Positions 1 through 12,362 of a DNA stretch of 41,534 bases are shown piece after piece (position 1 is the first letter of the stretch; the number at the start of each line of letters is the position of its first letter). A program made the translations under genes and the position numbers. The notes under the pieces were generated by a model. The model was not told the DNA's origin. It saw only the letters and a list, made by a program, of their open reading frames with translations, and searched no databases. The stretch is from Natronospirales bacterium (GTDB lineage: Bacteria; Pseudomonadota; Gammaproteobacteria; Natronospirales; REEB76), in the NCBI GenBank assembly GCA_018971605.1, contig JAGXAL010000004.1, positions 1 through 41,534 on the forward strand, given 5' to 3'.

Positions 1-9
1 AGAAATGAA

Positions 10-30
10 AAGCCGGCGTAATGCCGGCTT
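10..30 (-). terminator. Intrinsic terminator downstream of ftsH
   Basis: AAGCCGGC-GTAAT-GCCGGCTT hairpin. On the minus strand it is followed by TTTCATTTCT, just past the ftsH stop. Confidence 0.75.
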
Positions 31-54
31 CTCGAAACCACCGAAACTTCAGCC

Positions 55-2010
55 TCAGTGCTGTTCCGCGTGGCTGCTGCTCTTGGCTGCGGCCGTCGCA
101 GGCGTGGCTACGGGCGGTACAACCGGTGCAGTGGCACCCGATGGCTGCGTCTTGCCGCCGCGATCGCCGTCGTCCCAGCCATCCGGTGGGCGCGGCTGCT
201 TGCCAGCCATGATGTCGTCAATCTGTTCCGAGTCGATGGTCTCGTACTTCATGAGCGCCTCGGCCATGACGTGCAACTTCGACAGATTATCCTGCAAGAG
301 TTGCTTGCTGCGCTGATAGTTGTGGTCAATCAGACTGCGCACTTCCAGGTCAATCACGCGCTGGGTGTCGCCGGAAATCTGCTTATGGCGGGTAACCGAG
401 TGGCCCAGGAATACCTCGCCCTCTTCTTCTTCATAGGACAACGGCCCGAGTTTTTCCGACAGACCCCACTTGGCGACCATGTTGCGCGCGATCTGAGTGG
501 CGCGCTCGATGTCGTTGGCGGCACCGGTGGTCACACACTCCGCGCCGAAAATAATCTCCTCGGCTACGCGTCCGCCGAACAAACTGGACAACTGGCTTTC
601 TAGGCGTCGTTTGCTGTAGCTGTAGCGGTCATCCTCAGGCAGGAACATGGTGATGCCGAGCGCGCGACCGCGCGGGATGATACTCACCTTGTAAACCGGA
701 TCATGATCCGGCACCAGCCGGCCGACGATGGCGTGACCGGATTCGTGGAACGCGGTGAGTTTCTTTTCGTCTTCGCTCATGACCATGGAGCGGCGCTCGG
801 CGCCCATCATGATCTTGTCCTTGGCCTTCTCGAATTCATCCATGCTGACGCTGCGCTTGTTGCTGCGCGCCGCGAACAGCGCGGCTTCGTTCACCAGATT
901 GGCAAGGTCGGCACCGGAAAATCCCGGCGTGCCGCGCGCGATGATCGAGGGCTTCACATCGTCGGCGATCGGCACCTTGCGCATGTGCACCTTCAGAATC
1001 TGTTCGCGGCCGCGCACGTCCGGCAGCGGCACCACCACTTGCCGGTCAAAACGGCCCGGACGCAGCAGCGCCGGATCCAAAACGTCGGGACGGTTGGTGG
1101 CGGCAATTACGATCACGCCCTCGCTGCCTTCGAAGCCGTCCATTTCTACCAGCAACTGGTTCAACGTCTGTTCGCGCTCGTCGTGGCCGCCGCCCAAACC
1201 GGCACCGCGGTGCCGGCCAACAGCGTCAATTTCGTCAATAAAGATGATGCAGGGCGCATGCTTCTTGGCCTGTTCAAACATGTCGCGCACACGTGAAGCG
1301 CCCACGCCCACGAACATTTCGACAAAGTCGGAACCGGAAATCGAGAAGAACGGTACCTTGGCTTCACCGGCAATGGCTTTCGCTAACAAGGTTTTGCCGG
1401 TGCCGGGCGAGCCCACCATGAGCACGCCGCGCGGAATGCGTCCGCCCAATTTCTGGAACTTGCCGGGGTCGCGAAGGAATTCCACCAGCTCCGCGACTTC
1501 TTCCTTGGCTTCCTCGACGCCGGCCACGTCACTGAATGTGACCTTGACCTGATCCTCGCCCAGCATGCGTGCGCGGCTCTTGCCGAAAGCCATGGCGCCA
1601 CGCCCGCCGGCACCGCCGGACATCTGGCGCATGAAATACACCCACACGACCACCAACAGGATGATCGGGCCGAAGGAAAACAGCAGTTGCAACAACCACG
1701 AAGTCTGTTCGGGCGGCTTGGCCTCGATCTTGACGTTGGCGTTGTTCTTGCGCAGCTGGTCCACCAGCGGCGTGAAATCCGTGGTCAGCGGACTGTAGGT
1801 GCTGAATTTCTCGCCGGAGGACAGGGTACCGTTGATGTTTCGGCCGTCAAAGGTGACGCTGCCGACGTTGCCCTGCTGCACATCGGAGAGGAACGCCGAA
1901 TAGGCAATCGCCTGGGGCTTGCTGCTGCTGGAGGTGAAGCTGTTGAACACAGCGATCACCACCACTCCTATCAGCACCCAGATCAGCAGGGTTTTCAGAA
2001 AATCGTTCAA
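55..2010 (-). CDS. ftsH: ATP-dependent zinc metalloprotease FtsH
   Basis: 651 aa; N-terminal TM, AAA+ Walker [19 protein letters not shown], Walker [15 protein letters not shown], zinc site HESGHAIVG. Confidence 0.98.
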   Translation of the reverse strand: MNDFLKTLLIWVLIGVVVIAVFNSFTSSSSKPQAIAYSAFLSDVQQGNVGSVTFDGRNINGTLSSGEKFSTYSPLTTDFTPLVDQLRKNNANVKIEAKPPEQTSWLLQLLFSFGPIILLVVVWVYFMRQMSGGAGGRGAMAFGKSRARMLGEDQVKVTFSDVAGVEEAKEEVAELVEFLRDPGKFQKLGGRIPRGVLMVGSPGTGKTLLAKAIAGEAKVPFFSISGSDFVEMFVGVGASRVRDMFEQAKKHAPCIIFIDEIDAVGRHRGAGLGGGHDEREQTLNQLLVEMDGFEGSEGVIVIAATNRPDVLDPALLRPGRFDRQVVVPLPDVRGREQILKVHMRKVPIADDVKPSIIARGTPGFSGADLANLVNEAALFAARSNKRSVSMDEFEKAKDKIMMGAERRSMVMSEDEKKLTAFHESGHAIVGRLVPDHDPVYKVSIIPRGRALGITMFLPEDDRYSYSKRRLESQLSSLFGGRVAEEIIFGAECVTTGAANDIERATQIARNMVAKWGLSEKLGPLSYEEEEGEVFLGHSVTRHKQISGDTQRVIDLEVRSLIDHNYQRSKQLLQDNLSKLHVMAEALMKYETIDSEQIDDIMAGKQPRPPDGWDDGDRGGKTQPSGATAPVVPPVATPATAAAKSSSHAEQH

Positions 2011-2060
2011 ACTCCGTTCCTCGCACGCGCCGCGTCCGGCGCTCAGTTCAATTCTAGCAT

Positions 2061-2693
2061 TTAGACCGCGGCACGCCGCGGACGTTGCGCCAGCAGGTAG
2101 AGCTCGCGGCTGCGGGCCCGGGAGGCCCCCGGTTTGCGCGTTGCCACGTTTTCAAAATGCCCGCGCAACTCCTTCAAAAAAGCCGCAAATCCGGCACCCT
2201 GAAAGGCCTTGACCAGCAGCGTGCCCCGCGCCGCCAGCAGCGGACGGGCGAAGTCCAGCGCCTGCTCGGCGAGCAGCATGGCCCGTGACGAATCCACGTC
2301 CGCCTGACCGCTGATATTGGGGGCCATGTCCGACAAAACAAGATCTGCCGGACGCTCGGCCAGCCGTTCGCGCAGCTTGGCCTGCACCGCCTCCTCGGTG
2401 AAATCCCCCTGGATAAACTCCACGCCCGGCAGCGGCGCCATCGGCAGGAGATCCAGGGCAATGAGCGTGCCCCGGCCGGACAGCACACCCGCGGCGTACT
2501 GGCTCCAGCCGCCGGGCGCGGCGCCCAGGTCCACGATGGTCATGCCGGGTTTAATCAGGTGATCTCGGCGCTGGATTTCCTCCAGCTTGAAGGCGGCGCG
2601 CGAACGCCAGCCCTGCGCCTGGGCGCGCTTCACGTAGGGATCGGAAAAATGCTCGGCCAGCCACCGGGAACTGCTGGGCGTACGCTTACTCGT
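2061..2693 (-). CDS. rlmE: 23S rRNA (uridine-2'-O-)-methyltransferase RlmE (FtsJ/RrmJ); probable ACG start at 2693
   Basis: SAM motif [13 protein letters not shown] and [10 protein letters not shown]. The track starts at GTG 2633, but in-frame upstream codons encode the family-typical N-terminus (M)[20 protein letters not shown]. Confidence 0.93.
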   Translation of the reverse strand, partial: TSKRTPSSSRWLAEHFSDPYVKRAQAQGWRSRAAFKLEEIQRRDHLIKPGMTIVDLGAAPGGWSQYAAGVLSGRGTLIALDLLPMAPLPGVEFIQGDFTEEAVQAKLRERLAERPADLVLSDMAPNISGQADVDSSRAMLLAEQALDFARPLLAARGTLLVKAFQGAGFAAFLKELRGHFENVATRKPGASRARSRELYLLAQRPRRAAV

Positions 2694-3162
2694 AACGCAC
2701 CTCGACGATTTCGAACTGCCGTTCGCCGCCCGGTGTTTTGACGGTCGCGACGTCCCCCAACTGCTTGCCGATGAGCGCCCGCGCGATCGGCGAGTTCACC
2801 GAGATGCGCCCCGCCTTGATGTCGGCCTCGTCCTCGCCCACGATCTGATAAGTGCTCTGCTCGCCGCTGTCCTCGTCCGCGAGCAGCACGGTGGCGCCGA
2901 ATACCACCTTGCCCTTGGCGTGGATTTGGGTGACGTCAATGATTTCCGCATCGCCGAGCTTGGCCTCCAAGTCCTTGATGCGGCCCTCGATGAAACTCTG
3001 CTGCTCACGCGCCGCGTGATATTCGGCGTTTTCGCTCAAGTCGCCATGGGCACGTGCTTCGGCAATCGCCTTGATGATGCGCGGACGGTCCTCGCTCTTC
3101 AGACGCTTGAGTTCCTCGCGCAGCCGTTCGGCACCGCGCACGGTCAGGGGTACTTTGCTCAT
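2686..3162 (-). CDS. greA: Transcription elongation factor GreA
   Basis: 158 aa; [27 protein letters not shown]..., [30 protein letters not shown]. Confidence 0.98.
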   Translation of the reverse strand: MSKVPLTVRGAERLREELKRLKSEDRPRIIKAIAEARAHGDLSENAEYHAAREQQSFIEGRIKDLEAKLGDAEIIDVTQIHAKGKVVFGATVLLADEDSGEQSTYQIVGEDEADIKAGRISVNSPIARALIGKQLGDVATVKTPGGERQFEIVEVRYE

Positions 3163-6100
3163 CCGGCCAGCTCGCGGTGCAGGTCCTGCAATTTGTTGAC
3201 GTCGGCGGAATCAATATAGTCCAGCGCAATTACCGTGGCTTTGGCGGCCGCGATGGTCGTGTAATAGGTTATCTTGTGGGCCACCGCTTCGCGCCGGATC
3301 GAGTAGGACTCGAGGATGGCCTGCTTGCCCTCGGTGGTGTTGACGATCAAGCTGACTTCCTCGTTCTTGATCAAGTCCACCACGTGCGGCCGGCCCTCGC
3401 GCACCTTGTTGATGCGCTCACAGACGACGCCCGCCGACTGCAAGGCCGCCGCGGTGCCGTGCGTGGCCACCAGCTTGAAGCCGCGTTCGGTCAGCGCCTT
3501 GGCCAGACCCACCACCGCCTTCTTGTCGGCGTCGCGCACCGAAAGCAACGCCTTGCCGCCGGTGGGAATGATGGTGCCCGAGGCAAACTGCGCCTTGGCA
3601 TAGGCCTCACCGAAACCGCGGCCGGTGCCCATGACCTCGCCGGTGGATTTCATTTCCGGTCCCAAAATCGGATCCACGCCGCGGAACTTGATGAATGGAA
3701 ATACCGGCTGCTTCACCGAGTAGTATTTCGGCACCGGGATGGTGCGGATGCCTTGCTCGGCAAGACTGCGGCCCGCCATGCAGCGCGCCGCTACTTTGGC
3801 GAGCGGCACGCCCACCGCCTTGGACACGAACGGCACGGTGCGCGACGCCCGCGGGTTGACTTCCAATATATAAAGCTTGCCGTTCTGGATGGCGAGCTGG
3901 GCATTCATCAGCCCCACCACCTTGAGCGCGGTGGCGAGCTTGGTCACAGTCTCGCGAATTTCCGTTTGCATCGCCGCGGACAGCGTGTTGGGCGGCAGCG
4001 AACAACCGGAATCGCCGGAATGGATTCCGGCCTGCTCGACGTGCTCCATGATGCCCGCAACCAACACCTCCTTGCCGTCGGCAAGTGCATCCACGTCCAC
4101 CTCGATGGCGTCCTCCAGGAAACGGTCCATGAGCACCGGCGAATGGTTGGAGACCTTGACCGCGCTGCGGATATAGCCCACCAAATCCTCTTCGCTGAAC
4201 ACTTCCTGCATGGCGCGCCCGCCGAGCACGTAGGATGGACGCACCATCAGCGGATAGCCGACTTCACGTGCCAACTTCACGGCTTCCTGTTCGTTACGCG
4301 CGCTGCGCGCCGGCGGCTGGCGCAAGCCGAGCTTTTCCACCAGCATGGAAAAGCGCTCGCGGTCTTCGGCCAGATCAATCGAATCCGGCGAGGTACCGAT
4401 GATCGGCGCGCCCGCCGCTTCCAGCGCACGCGCCAGTTTTAAGGGCGTCTGCCCGCCAAACTGCACCACCACGCCTTTGGGCTTTTCCAGCTCGATGATT
4501 TCCATCACGTCTTCGTAGGTCAACGGCTCGAAATACAGCCGGTCGGAGGTGTCGTAGTCGGTGGAAACCGTCTCGGGATTGCAGTTGACCATGATGGTCT
4601 CGAAGCCGTCGGCGCGCAGCGCCAGCGCCGCATGCACGCAGCAATAATCGAACTCGATGCCCTGACCGATGCGGTTCGGCCCGCCGCCCAGCACCACGAT
4701 CTTGTCGCGCCCGGAAGGCTGGGCCTCGTCTTCCTCCTCATAAGTGGAATACAGATAAGTGGTGGCCGAAGTAAATTCGGCGGCGCAGGAATCCACGCGC
4801 TTGAACACCGGGCGGATGCCGTGCTGCTGCCGGCGCGCACGAATGTCGCCTTCTTTGGCGCCCACGAGTGCCGCCAGACGGCTGTCGGCGAAACCCTTGC
4901 GCTTGAGCGCACGCAGACGCTGGGCATCGAGCGAACTCAGCCCGGCCTGGCGCAGTCGCAGTTCTTCCTGCACCAGGTTCGCGACTTGCGCCAGGAACCA
5001 AGGATCAATGCGCGACAGACTGTGGATTTCCTCAAGCGCCAGACCCGCGCGGAAGGCGTCGGCCACGTACCACAGGCGCTCCGGTCCGGCGGCACGCAAT
5101 TCGTGACGCAACGCATCCATGACGCCAGGTGCGCTGAATTCCTCGAGTTTTTCATTCAATCCGTCACTGCCGGTTTCCAGGCCACGCAGCGCCTTTTGCA
5201 GCGATTCCTGGAATGTGCGCCCGATGGCCATGACTTCGCCGACCGATTTCATCTGCGTTGTCAAGCGCGGTTCGGCCTGCGGGAACTTTTCGAAGGTGAA
5301 GCGCGGAATCTTGGTCACCACGTAGTCGATCGTCGGTTCGAAGGAAGCCGGCGTGGCGCCGCCGGTGATTTCGTTTTTTAGTTCATCGAGTGTGTAGCCG
5401 ATAGCGAGTTTGGCCGCGACCTTGGCGATGGGGAAACCGGTGGCTTTCGAGGCCAGCGCCGAGGAACGCGACACGCGCGGATTCATTTCGATGACCAGTA
5501 GCCGGCCGTCCTCGGGATTGACCGCGAACTGCACGTTGGAGCCGCCGGTCTCCACTCCGACCTTGCGTAACACCGCGATGGCGGCGTCGCGCATGATCTG
5601 ATATTCCTTGTCGGTGAGCGTTTGCGCCGGCGCCACGGTGATCGAATCGCCGGTATGCACACCCATGGGATCCAGGTTCTCGATGGAACACACGATGATG
5701 CAGTTGTCCTTTTTGTCGCGCACCACCTCCATCTCGAATTCCTTCCAGCCGAGCACCGACTCCTCGATCAGCAGCTCGCTGGTGGGCGACAAGTCCAGGC
5801 CCAGTTCGCAGATTTCCACGAACTCGTCGCGGTTGTAGGCGATGCCGCCGCCGGAGCCGCCGAGCGTGAACGAGGGACGGATCACGGTGGGATAGCCGAT
5901 CTCGGCCTGCACTGCCAACGCTTCTTCTAGATTGTGCGCTAATGCCGCACGCGGCACCGCCAAACCGATGTCCTGCATGGCGCGGCGGAACAGATCACGA
6001 TCCTCGGCCATGTCGATGGCCTCGCGCGAGGCGCCGATCATCTCCACGCCGAACTTTTTCAATATGCCTTCGCGCGCCAGATCCAGCGCGCAGTTGAGTC

Positions 6101-6383
6101 CGGTCTGCCCGCCCATGGTGGGCAGCAGCACATCCGGCCGCTCTTTCTCGATGATGCGCGCCAGCGTGCGCCAGTGGATCGGCTCGATATACACCGCGTC
6201 GGCCATTTCCGGGTCGGTCATGATGGTCGCCGGATTGGAATTCACCAGCACCACGCGGTAGCCCTCCTCGCGCAGCGCCTTGCAGGCCTGGGCGCCGGAA
6301 TAATCGAATTCGCAGGCCTGGCCGATGACGATGGGACCGGCGCCGATGAGCAGGATGCTGTTGATGTCAGTGCGCTTGGGCAT
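3159..6383 (-). CDS. carB: Carbamoyl-phosphate synthase large subunit
   Basis: 1074 aa; [30 protein letters not shown], duplicated ATP-grasp domains, C-terminal MGS-like domain. Overlaps the greA start by 4 nt (ATGA). Confidence 0.98.
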   Translation of the reverse strand: MPKRTDINSILLIGAGPIVIGQACEFDYSGAQACKALREEGYRVVLVNSNPATIMTDPEMADAVYIEPIHWRTLARIIEKERPDVLLPTMGGQTGLNCALDLAREGILKKFGVEMIGASREAIDMAEDRDLFRRAMQDIGLAVPRAALAHNLEEALAVQAEIGYPTVIRPSFTLGGSGGGIAYNRDEFVEICELGLDLSPTSELLIEESVLGWKEFEMEVVRDKKDNCIIVCSIENLDPMGVHTGDSITVAPAQTLTDKEYQIMRDAAIAVLRKVGVETGGSNVQFAVNPEDGRLLVIEMNPRVSRSSALASKATGFPIAKVAAKLAIGYTLDELKNEITGGATPASFEPTIDYVVTKIPRFTFEKFPQAEPRLTTQMKSVGEVMAIGRTFQESLQKALRGLETGSDGLNEKLEEFSAPGVMDALRHELRAAGPERLWYVADAFRAGLALEEIHSLSRIDPWFLAQVANLVQEELRLRQAGLSSLDAQRLRALKRKGFADSRLAALVGAKEGDIRARRQQHGIRPVFKRVDSCAAEFTSATTYLYSTYEEEDEAQPSGRDKIVVLGGGPNRIGQGIEFDYCCVHAALALRADGFETIMVNCNPETVSTDYDTSDRLYFEPLTYEDVMEIIELEKPKGVVVQFGGQTPLKLARALEAAGAPIIGTSPDSIDLAEDRERFSMLVEKLGLRQPPARSARNEQEAVKLAREVGYPLMVRPSYVLGGRAMQEVFSEEDLVGYIRSAVKVSNHSPVLMDRFLEDAIEVDVDALADGKEVLVAGIMEHVEQAGIHSGDSGCSLPPNTLSAAMQTEIRETVTKLATALKVVGLMNAQLAIQNGKLYILEVNPRASRTVPFVSKAVGVPLAKVAARCMAGRSLAEQGIRTIPVPKYYSVKQPVFPFIKFRGVDPILGPEMKSTGEVMGTGRGFGEAYAKAQFASGTIIPTGGKALLSVRDADKKAVVGLAKALTERGFKLVATHGTAAALQSAGVVCERINKVREGRPHVVDLIKNEEVSLIVNTTEGKQAILESYSIRREAVAHKITYYTTIAAAKATVIALDYIDSADVNKLQDLHRELAG

Positions 6384-6478
6384 GGCTGGGCTTCAACTCA
6401 CGGACACGCGCAAATCCGGCGTGCGCCTGCCAACGCGGCGCGCGCTTCGCGCCACTGGGAATCTGGAGTTGCGCATGC

Positions 6479-7669
6479 TTAGGCCGTCGCCGCGATCTGG
6501 CCGGGAGCGCGGCGCGCCGCCATGGCGCGCACGAAGCGCTCGAACAACGGCCGCACGTCGTGTGGGCCGGGACTGGCCTCGGGATGCCCCTGGAAACTGA
6601 AGGCCTCGCAGTCGGTACGCTCCATGCCCTGCAACGTGCCGTCGAACAGCGAGCGATGCGTGGCACGCAGCGTCGGTGGCAGGGTCTTTTCGTCCACTGC
6701 AAAACCGTGGTTCTGGCTGGAGATCATCACCCGGCCGGTATCCAGGTCCAGCACCGGATGATTGGCGCCGTGGTGGCCAAATTTCATCTTGAGGGTGCGC
6801 GCACCGCTCGCCAGTCCGAGCAACTGGTGACCGAGACAAATGCCGAAGATCGGCACGCCGGATTTGAGGAATTCACGCATCGCGGCAATCGCGTAATCAC
6901 AGGCTTCGGGATCGCCGGGACCGTTGGAAAAAAACAGCCCGTCGGGATTCAGCGCCAGCGCCTCGCGCGCCGTGGTCTGGGCGGGCACTACGGTGACGCG
7001 ACAGCCGTGGTCCACCAGAATGCGCAGGATGTTGCGCTTGATTCCGTAGTCATAAGCCAGCACATGGAACTGGCCGCTCTTGGCAACGGGCGCTGAGTTG
7101 GTTTCCAGCCGCCAGGTACCCTCGTTCCATTCATAGGATTTGTGCGTGCTGACCACTTTGGCCAAGTCCGCGCCCTGCAATCCGGGGAATTCACGCGCCC
7201 GCTGCAGCGCAGTACTTTCCCGGGCCTCTGGGCCCGCCATGATGCAACCATTCTGCGCGCCTTTTGCGCGCAACAGACGTGTGAGCTTACGGGTATCGAT
7301 GTCGGCGATGGCCATGATGTTTTCGCGTTGCAGGTAATCGCCGAGCGTTTCCCGCATGCGCCAGTTGCTGGCGATCAGCGGCAAATCGCGGATGATCAGT
7401 CCTGCTGCCATGACGCGCGCCGACTCGCCGTCGCCCGGATTGGCACCGGTGTTGCCGATATGCGGATAAGTGAGGGTAACGAGCTGCTGATAATAAGACG
7501 GGTCGGTGAGAATCTCCTGATAACCCGTCATAGCGGTGTTGAACACCACCTCGCCGCTGCTTGCGCCGGAAACACCAATGGAAACACCGCGGAAAATGCT
7601 ACCGTCCTCGAGAGCCAGGATGGCCGGCTGTTCCAAAGGCACCTCCTCATTTGCCGCCGCGGGCGCCAC
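6479..7669 (-). CDS. carA: Carbamoyl-phosphate synthase small subunit (glutamine amidotransferase)
   Basis: 396 aa; [20 protein letters not shown]-like region, class I GATase [25 protein letters not shown]. Exact start uncertain. Confidence 0.97.
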   Translation of the reverse strand: MAPAAANEEVPLEQPAILALEDGSIFRGVSIGVSGASSGEVVFNTAMTGYQEILTDPSYYQQLVTLTYPHIGNTGANPGDGESARVMAAGLIIRDLPLIASNWRMRETLGDYLQRENIMAIADIDTRKLTRLLRAKGAQNGCIMAGPEARESTALQRAREFPGLQGADLAKVVSTHKSYEWNEGTWRLETNSAPVAKSGQFHVLAYDYGIKRNILRILVDHGCRVTVVPAQTTAREALALNPDGLFFSNGPGDPEACDYAIAAMREFLKSGVPIFGICLGHQLLGLASGARTLKMKFGHHGANHPVLDLDTGRVMISSQNHGFAVDEKTLPPTLRATHRSLFDGTLQGMERTDCEAFSFQGHPEASPGPHDVRPLFERFVRAMAARRAPGQIAATA

Positions 7670-7728
7670 GCGTGCCGCAGTCGCGGGCGAATTCTAGCGG
7701 AACCACGGCGCATCCGTCCACGCCCAGT

Positions 7729-8535
7729 TCAGGCACGCGGCAAATTCAGCACCTCGGCCATGTTGTAAAGACCCGGCGGTTGGCGCGCGATCCAGCGCGC
7801 CGCCGCCAGCGCCCCGCGCGCAAAGGCCGCACGGCTGGCCGCGTGATGTGCCAGTTCCAGAGTTTCGGCGGGACCGCCGAAAAGTACGCGGTGCTCGCCG
7901 GCCGCATCGCCTGCCCGCAGTGAGGCGAAGCCGATGCTTCCCTCACGGCGCGGCTGGCTCTTGGCGTGGCGCGTAAATACGGCTTGATCTTCAAGATGCT
8001 GATGGCGTGCGGATGCCGCAGCCTCGCCCAAAGCCAGCGCCGTTCCCGAAGGCGCATCGCGCTTGCTGCGATGGTGAATATCGGTGATCTCGAGGTCGTA
8101 TTCCGGGCCGAGCGCCGCCGCCGCCGTGCGCGTCAAGGCCAGCAACAAATTGGCGCCCAGACTCATGTTGGGCGCGACCAGCAGTGCGATGCGTCCACTG
8201 GCGACCAAGAGTCGGGCGCGCAGCTCGTCATCCATGCCGGTCACGCCGGTCACTAATGGTTTGCCCACAGCCAGGCACGCATCCAAGGCCACTGCAGTGG
8301 AGGCCGGAGTGGAAAAATCCAGCAGCACATCGCTCGCGGCAAGCGCTGCCCGCAAATCCGTGCTGAACTTGATGCCGTGCAATGCGGAGGGCGCCGCGTA
8401 GCCGGCCCGCACCAGCGCGGCGCTGATCTGCACACCGGGGTAGTCCTGGGCCAGTTCCAATACCGCGCGGCCCATGCGGCCGGCGGCGCCGAGCAAGGCG
8501 ATGCGTACTATTGTCTCGGTTGCAACATTGTTCAT
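7729..8535 (-). CDS. dapB: 4-hydroxy-tetrahydrodipicolinate reductase
   Basis: [48 protein letters not shown]. Confidence 0.97.
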   Translation of the reverse strand: MNNVATETIVRIALLGAAGRMGRAVLELAQDYPGVQISAALVRAGYAAPSALHGIKFSTDLRAALAASDVLLDFSTPASTAVALDACLAVGKPLVTGVTGMDDELRARLLVASGRIALLVAPNMSLGANLLLALTRTAAAALGPEYDLEITDIHHRSKRDAPSGTALALGEAAASARHQHLEDQAVFTRHAKSQPRREGSIGFASLRAGDAAGEHRVLFGGPAETLELAHHAASRAAFARGALAAARWIARQPPGLYNMAEVLNLPRA

Positions 8536-9677
8536 GTGCGCGCGTGCGAAAAGAAACGCTTCACGCCCTCAAGCCAGGAAAGATGCCGTGGTGAATGCTG
8601 CGCGCCGCCGCTGCGCAGCGAGACATCGAGCTGCCGCAGCAAGTCTTTCTGTTCACGGTTCAGGTTCACGGGCGTCTCCACCTCGATGCGGCACAGGAGA
8701 TCGCCGGTGCCGCCGCCGCGCACCGGCTTCACGCCCTTGCCGCGCAAGCGCAATATGCGTCCGCTCTGGGTTTCGGAAGGAATCTTAAGCACCACCTTGC
8801 CACCCAGCGTCGGCACCTCGACCTCGCCGCCCAGTGCCGCGGTCATAAGTGACACCGGCACGGCACACAACAGATCCGCGCCGTCGCGCGTGAAAATGGC
8901 ATGCGCACGTACGTGGATTTCCACATACAGATCGCCGGCTGGGCCGGCCTGCGGCCCGGCTTCGCCCTCGCCCGCGAGGCGGATGCGGTCTCCGCTGTCC
9001 ACGCCCGGCGGGATTTTCACCGATAGTTTACGGCTTTCTTCGACCCGGCCTTCGCCGTGGCAGCGCGAGCAGGGTTCGCTGATGACCGTGCCGCTGCCGT
9101 GGCAGCGCGGGCAGGTTTGCTGCAAGGAAAAGAATCCCTGCTGCATGCGCACCTGGCCCTGACCCGCGCAGGTCGGGCAGGTTTGGGGCTGACTGCCCTT
9201 GCGGGCGCCGCTGCCGTTGCAGGCCTCGCAGCGCACCAGGGTCGGCACGCGCAGGGTAACGCTGTCGCCGAAGACCGCCTGCTCGAGATCCAGTTCCAAC
9301 GGGTAGCGCAAGTCGGCACCGCGGTACACGCGCTGACCGCGGCTTCCGCGCCGGCCGCCGCCGAAGATATCGCCGAACATGTCGCCGAAAATATCGCCGA
9401 AAGCGTCGGCGGGGTTGAAGCCGCCGCCACGCGCGCCGGCGGCCGCGCTGGCATCCACGCCGGCGTGGCCGAACTGATCGTAGGCCGCACGCTTGTGCGC
9501 GTCGGTCAACACCTCGTAAGCTTCCTTGGCTTCCTTGAATTTGTTTTCCGCCGACTTGTCACCGGGGTTGCGGTCCGGGTGAAACTTCATCGCCAGCCGC
9601 CGGTAGGCCTTCTTGATCTCGGCCTCCGGCGCGCCGCGCGTCACGCCCAGCACTTCGTAGTAATCACGTTTACTCAT
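8532..9677 (-). CDS. dnaJ: Chaperone DnaJ
   Basis: [40 protein letters not shown] (J domain HPD), Gly/Phe region, four CxxCxGxG repeats. The ORF extends to 9758 but the ATG at 9677 is the family-consistent start. Confidence 0.97.
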   Translation of the reverse strand: MSKRDYYEVLGVTRGAPEAEIKKAYRRLAMKFHPDRNPGDKSAENKFKEAKEAYEVLTDAHKRAAYDQFGHAGVDASAAAGARGGGFNPADAFGDIFGDMFGDIFGGGRRGSRGQRVYRGADLRYPLELDLEQAVFGDSVTLRVPTLVRCEACNGSGARKGSQPQTCPTCAGQGQVRMQQGFFSLQQTCPRCHGSGTVISEPCSRCHGEGRVEESRKLSVKIPPGVDSGDRIRLAGEGEAGPQAGPAGDLYVEIHVRAHAIFTRDGADLLCAVPVSLMTAALGGEVEVPTLGGKVVLKIPSETQSGRILRLRGKGVKPVRGGGTGDLLCRIEVETPVNLNREQKDLLRQLDVSLRSGGAQHSPRHLSWLEGVKRFFSHART

Positions 9678-10252
9678 TCGGACAACGCTCGTTCGATGCG
9701 CCGGTCGGGCACCAGCCACAGGAGCGCCACCAGTACGTAGAGTGCGTCGGACGCCCATTGATTGACGAAGGCCAAGCCGATGCCCAGCACATACAACACG
9801 ATTGACAGCTTGCCCTTGATATCGCCGCTCACGGCCTTGGCCAGGCGCGAATCGCGGCCGCCGTTGGCGGCGATCAGGCTGCGCTGCAACGGCTGCCAGG
9901 CCACAGCCGCCAGCAACAACACGACTCCGTAAACCGCGGTGGGTACGGCGGCATAGTGGTTTTCACCCATCCAGCCGGTGACAAACGGAATCAGCGACAG
10001 CCAGAACAGCAAATGCAGGTTGGCCCACATGGCGGGCCCGCTGATGTGCTCCACGGAGTGCAGCAGGTGGTGATGATTGTTCCAGTAAATGGCGAGGTAG
10101 ATGAAGCTCAACACGTACACCAGAAATACCGGTAACACCGGCGCCAGCGCCGCAAGATTGGCACCGCTCGGCACCTTCATCTCCAGCACCATGATGGTGA
10201 TGATGACCGCAAGCACGCCGTCGCTGAAAGCCTCCATCCGTCCTTTGCCCAT
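9674..10252 (-). CDS. TMEM175-family (DUF1211) membrane protein, putative potassium channel
   Basis: Signature [25 protein letters not shown] (FSD motif of TM1), several TM helices. The ORF extends to 10336 but [12 protein letters not shown] at 10252 is the more likely start. The stop overlaps the dnaJ ATG by 4 nt. Confidence 0.88.
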   Translation of the reverse strand: MGKGRMEAFSDGVLAVIITIMVLEMKVPSGANLAALAPVLPVFLVYVLSFIYLAIYWNNHHHLLHSVEHISGPAMWANLHLLFWLSLIPFVTGWMGENHYAAVPTAVYGVVLLLAAVAWQPLQRSLIAANGGRDSRLAKAVSGDIKGKLSIVLYVLGIGLAFVNQWASDALYVLVALLWLVPDRRIERALSE

Positions 10253-10285
10253 GCCCGCTCCCGTCCGCCCCGAACCCACGGAAAA

Positions 10286-10325
10286 GCCCGCAGCGGAGTT
10301 TGTCTCGGCAAACTCCGCTGCGGGC
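10286..10325 (-). terminator. Strong hairpin between dnaK and the TMEM175-like gene; probable intrinsic terminator or attenuator
   Basis: 17-bp perfect inverted repeat GCCCGCAGCGGAGTTTG / CAAACTCCGCTGCGGGC with a 6-nt loop. On the minus strand the 3' arm continues GCGGGCTTTTCC. Confidence 0.75.
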
Positions 10326-10351
10326 CCTGAGTGCATCAGTTTATCCCAAGC

Positions 10352-12295
10352 TCAAGCCTGCTTCTTGCCGTCCTTGACCTCTTCGAATTCAGCATCCACG
10401 ACATTGTCCTTGGAACCGCCACCGGCTTGATCGTCTGCGGCGTTACCCGGCGCAGCGCCGGCTTTGGCTTCGTCGGCCTTGGCCGCGTATACGCGCTCGG
10501 CGAGTTTGCCGGCCGCTTCGCCCAAGGCCTGGGCCTTGGTCTCAATGACGTGCTTGTCGTCCTTCTTGACGGCATCCTTGAGGTCGCTGATGGCCGACTC
10601 GATACGCGCGCGCTCTTCACCCGAAACCTTGTCGCCCAGTTCCTTCAGGCTCTTCTCGGTGGCATGCACCAGATTTTCCGCCTGGTTACGCGCATCCACC
10701 AGCTCGCGGGCTTTCTTGTCCTCGGCCGCATGCGCTTCGGCATCCTTGACCATGCGCTCGATGTCGTCTTTCGACAGACCCGAAGACGCCTTGATGGTGA
10801 TCTTCTGTTCCTTGCCCGTGGCCTTGTCTTTCGCCGAGACATTCAAGATGCCGTTGGCGTCGATGTCAAAAGTCACCTCGATTTGCGGCACGCCGCGCGG
10901 CGCCAGCGGAATGTCGCTCAAGTCGAACTTGCCCAGCGACTTGTTGTCACGCGCCATCTCGCGTTCGCCCTGCAACACGTGCACGGTGACCGCGGTTTGG
11001 TTGTCGTCGGCGGTGGAAAATACCTGGGTGGCCTTGGTCGGAATGGTGGTGTTCTTCTCGATGAGCTTGGTCATCACGCCGCCGAGCGTCTCGATGCCGA
11101 GCGACAGCGGCGTCACGTCGAGCAGCAACACGTCCTTGACGTCACCCTTGAGCACGCCGGCTTGCACCGCGGCGCCCACCGCCACGGCTTCATCCGGGTT
11201 CACGTCCTTGCGTGGCTCTTTGCCGAACAGGTCCTTGACGGTTTCCTGCACCTTGGGCATGCGAGTCTGGCCGCCGACGAGAATGACCTCATCCACGTCG
11301 CTCACCGACAGGCCCGCGTCCTTGAGCGCGGTCTTGCAGGGCGCGGTGGTGTTCTGGATCAAATCTTCCACCAGCGCCTCGAGCTTGGCGCGCGTGAGCT
11401 TGATGTTCAGGTGTTTCGGGCCGGAAGCATCCGCGGTGATGTACGGCAGATTGATTTCGGTCTGCTGCGAGGATGACAGCTCGATCTTGGCTTTCTCCGC
11501 AGCTTCTTTCAGGCGCTGCATGGCGAGCGGATCATTGCGCACGTCGATGCCCTGCTCCTTCTGGAACTCGGCGGCGATGTAGTCAATGATGCGCTTGTCG
11601 AAATCTTCGCCGCCCAGGAAGGTGTCGCCGTTGGTCGAGAGCACCTCGAACTGGTGCTCGCCGTCCACTTCTGCGATTTCGATGATGGAAATATCGAAGG
11701 TGCCGCCGCCCAGGTCATAAACCGCGATCTTCTTGTCGCCCTTGACCTTGTCCAGGCCATAAGCGAGCGCCGCCGCGGTCGGCTCGTTGATGATGCGCTT
11801 GACCTCGAGGCCGGCGATCTTGCCAGCGTCCTTGGTGGCTTGGCGCTGGGAATCGTTGAAATAGGCCGGCACGGTAATCACCGCCTCGGTGACCGGCTCG
11901 CCCAGATAATCCTCGGCGGTCTTTTTCATTTTCTGCAAGACACGCGCGGAAATCTCGGGCGGCGCCATTTTCTTGTTGCTAACATCCACCCAGGCGTCGC
12001 CGTTGTCGGCCTTGACGATCTTGTAGGGCACCATGCCCATGTCCTTCTGCACCACGTCATCGCCATATTTGCGGCCGATGAGGCGCTTGATGGCGTACAG
12101 GGTATTCTTGGGGTTGGTGACCGCCTGACGCTTGGCGGACTGCCCGACCAGCACTTCGTCGTCCTTGGTGAAGGCCACGATCGAAGGTGTGGTACGGTCG
12201 CCCTCGCTGTTCTCAATGACCCGGGGCTTGCCGCCTTCCATGATGGCCACGCAGGAGTTGGTGGTGCCGAGGTCAATGCCGATTATCTTGCTCAT
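10352..12295 (-). CDS. dnaK: Chaperone DnaK (Hsp70)
   Basis: 647 aa; [54 protein letters not shown]. Confidence 0.99.
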   Translation of the reverse strand: MSKIIGIDLGTTNSCVAIMEGGKPRVIENSEGDRTTPSIVAFTKDDEVLVGQSAKRQAVTNPKNTLYAIKRLIGRKYGDDVVQKDMGMVPYKIVKADNGDAWVDVSNKKMAPPEISARVLQKMKKTAEDYLGEPVTEAVITVPAYFNDSQRQATKDAGKIAGLEVKRIINEPTAAALAYGLDKVKGDKKIAVYDLGGGTFDISIIEIAEVDGEHQFEVLSTNGDTFLGGEDFDKRIIDYIAAEFQKEQGIDVRNDPLAMQRLKEAAEKAKIELSSSQQTEINLPYITADASGPKHLNIKLTRAKLEALVEDLIQNTTAPCKTALKDAGLSVSDVDEVILVGGQTRMPKVQETVKDLFGKEPRKDVNPDEAVAVGAAVQAGVLKGDVKDVLLLDVTPLSLGIETLGGVMTKLIEKNTTIPTKATQVFSTADDNQTAVTVHVLQGEREMARDNKSLGKFDLSDIPLAPRGVPQIEVTFDIDANGILNVSAKDKATGKEQKITIKASSGLSKDDIERMVKDAEAHAAEDKKARELVDARNQAENLVHATEKSLKELGDKVSGEERARIESAISDLKDAVKKDDKHVIETKAQALGEAAGKLAERVYAAKADEAKAGAAPGNAADDQAGGGSKDNVVDAEFEEVKDGKKQA

Positions 12296-12362
12296 GAATG
12301 CTTACTCCGAAACAGGGGTGGTGTGCGTGTTATTGGGTTAAGTGGGGGTCTGAGAGGGGCTT

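Noticed and set aside
3177-4442. 421-aa plus-strand ORF antisense to carB
   Set aside because: Fully inside conserved carB; composition typical of antisense translation.
6384-6478. GC-rich carA-carB spacer as REP-like element
   Set aside because: Only a 6-bp stem (GGCGCG/CGCGCC) seen and no second copy noticed in the window.
10331-11582. 381- and 372-aa plus-strand ORFs antisense to dnaK
   Set aside because: dnaK antisense ORFs are a classic codon-bias artefact; no domain or ribosome-binding evidence.
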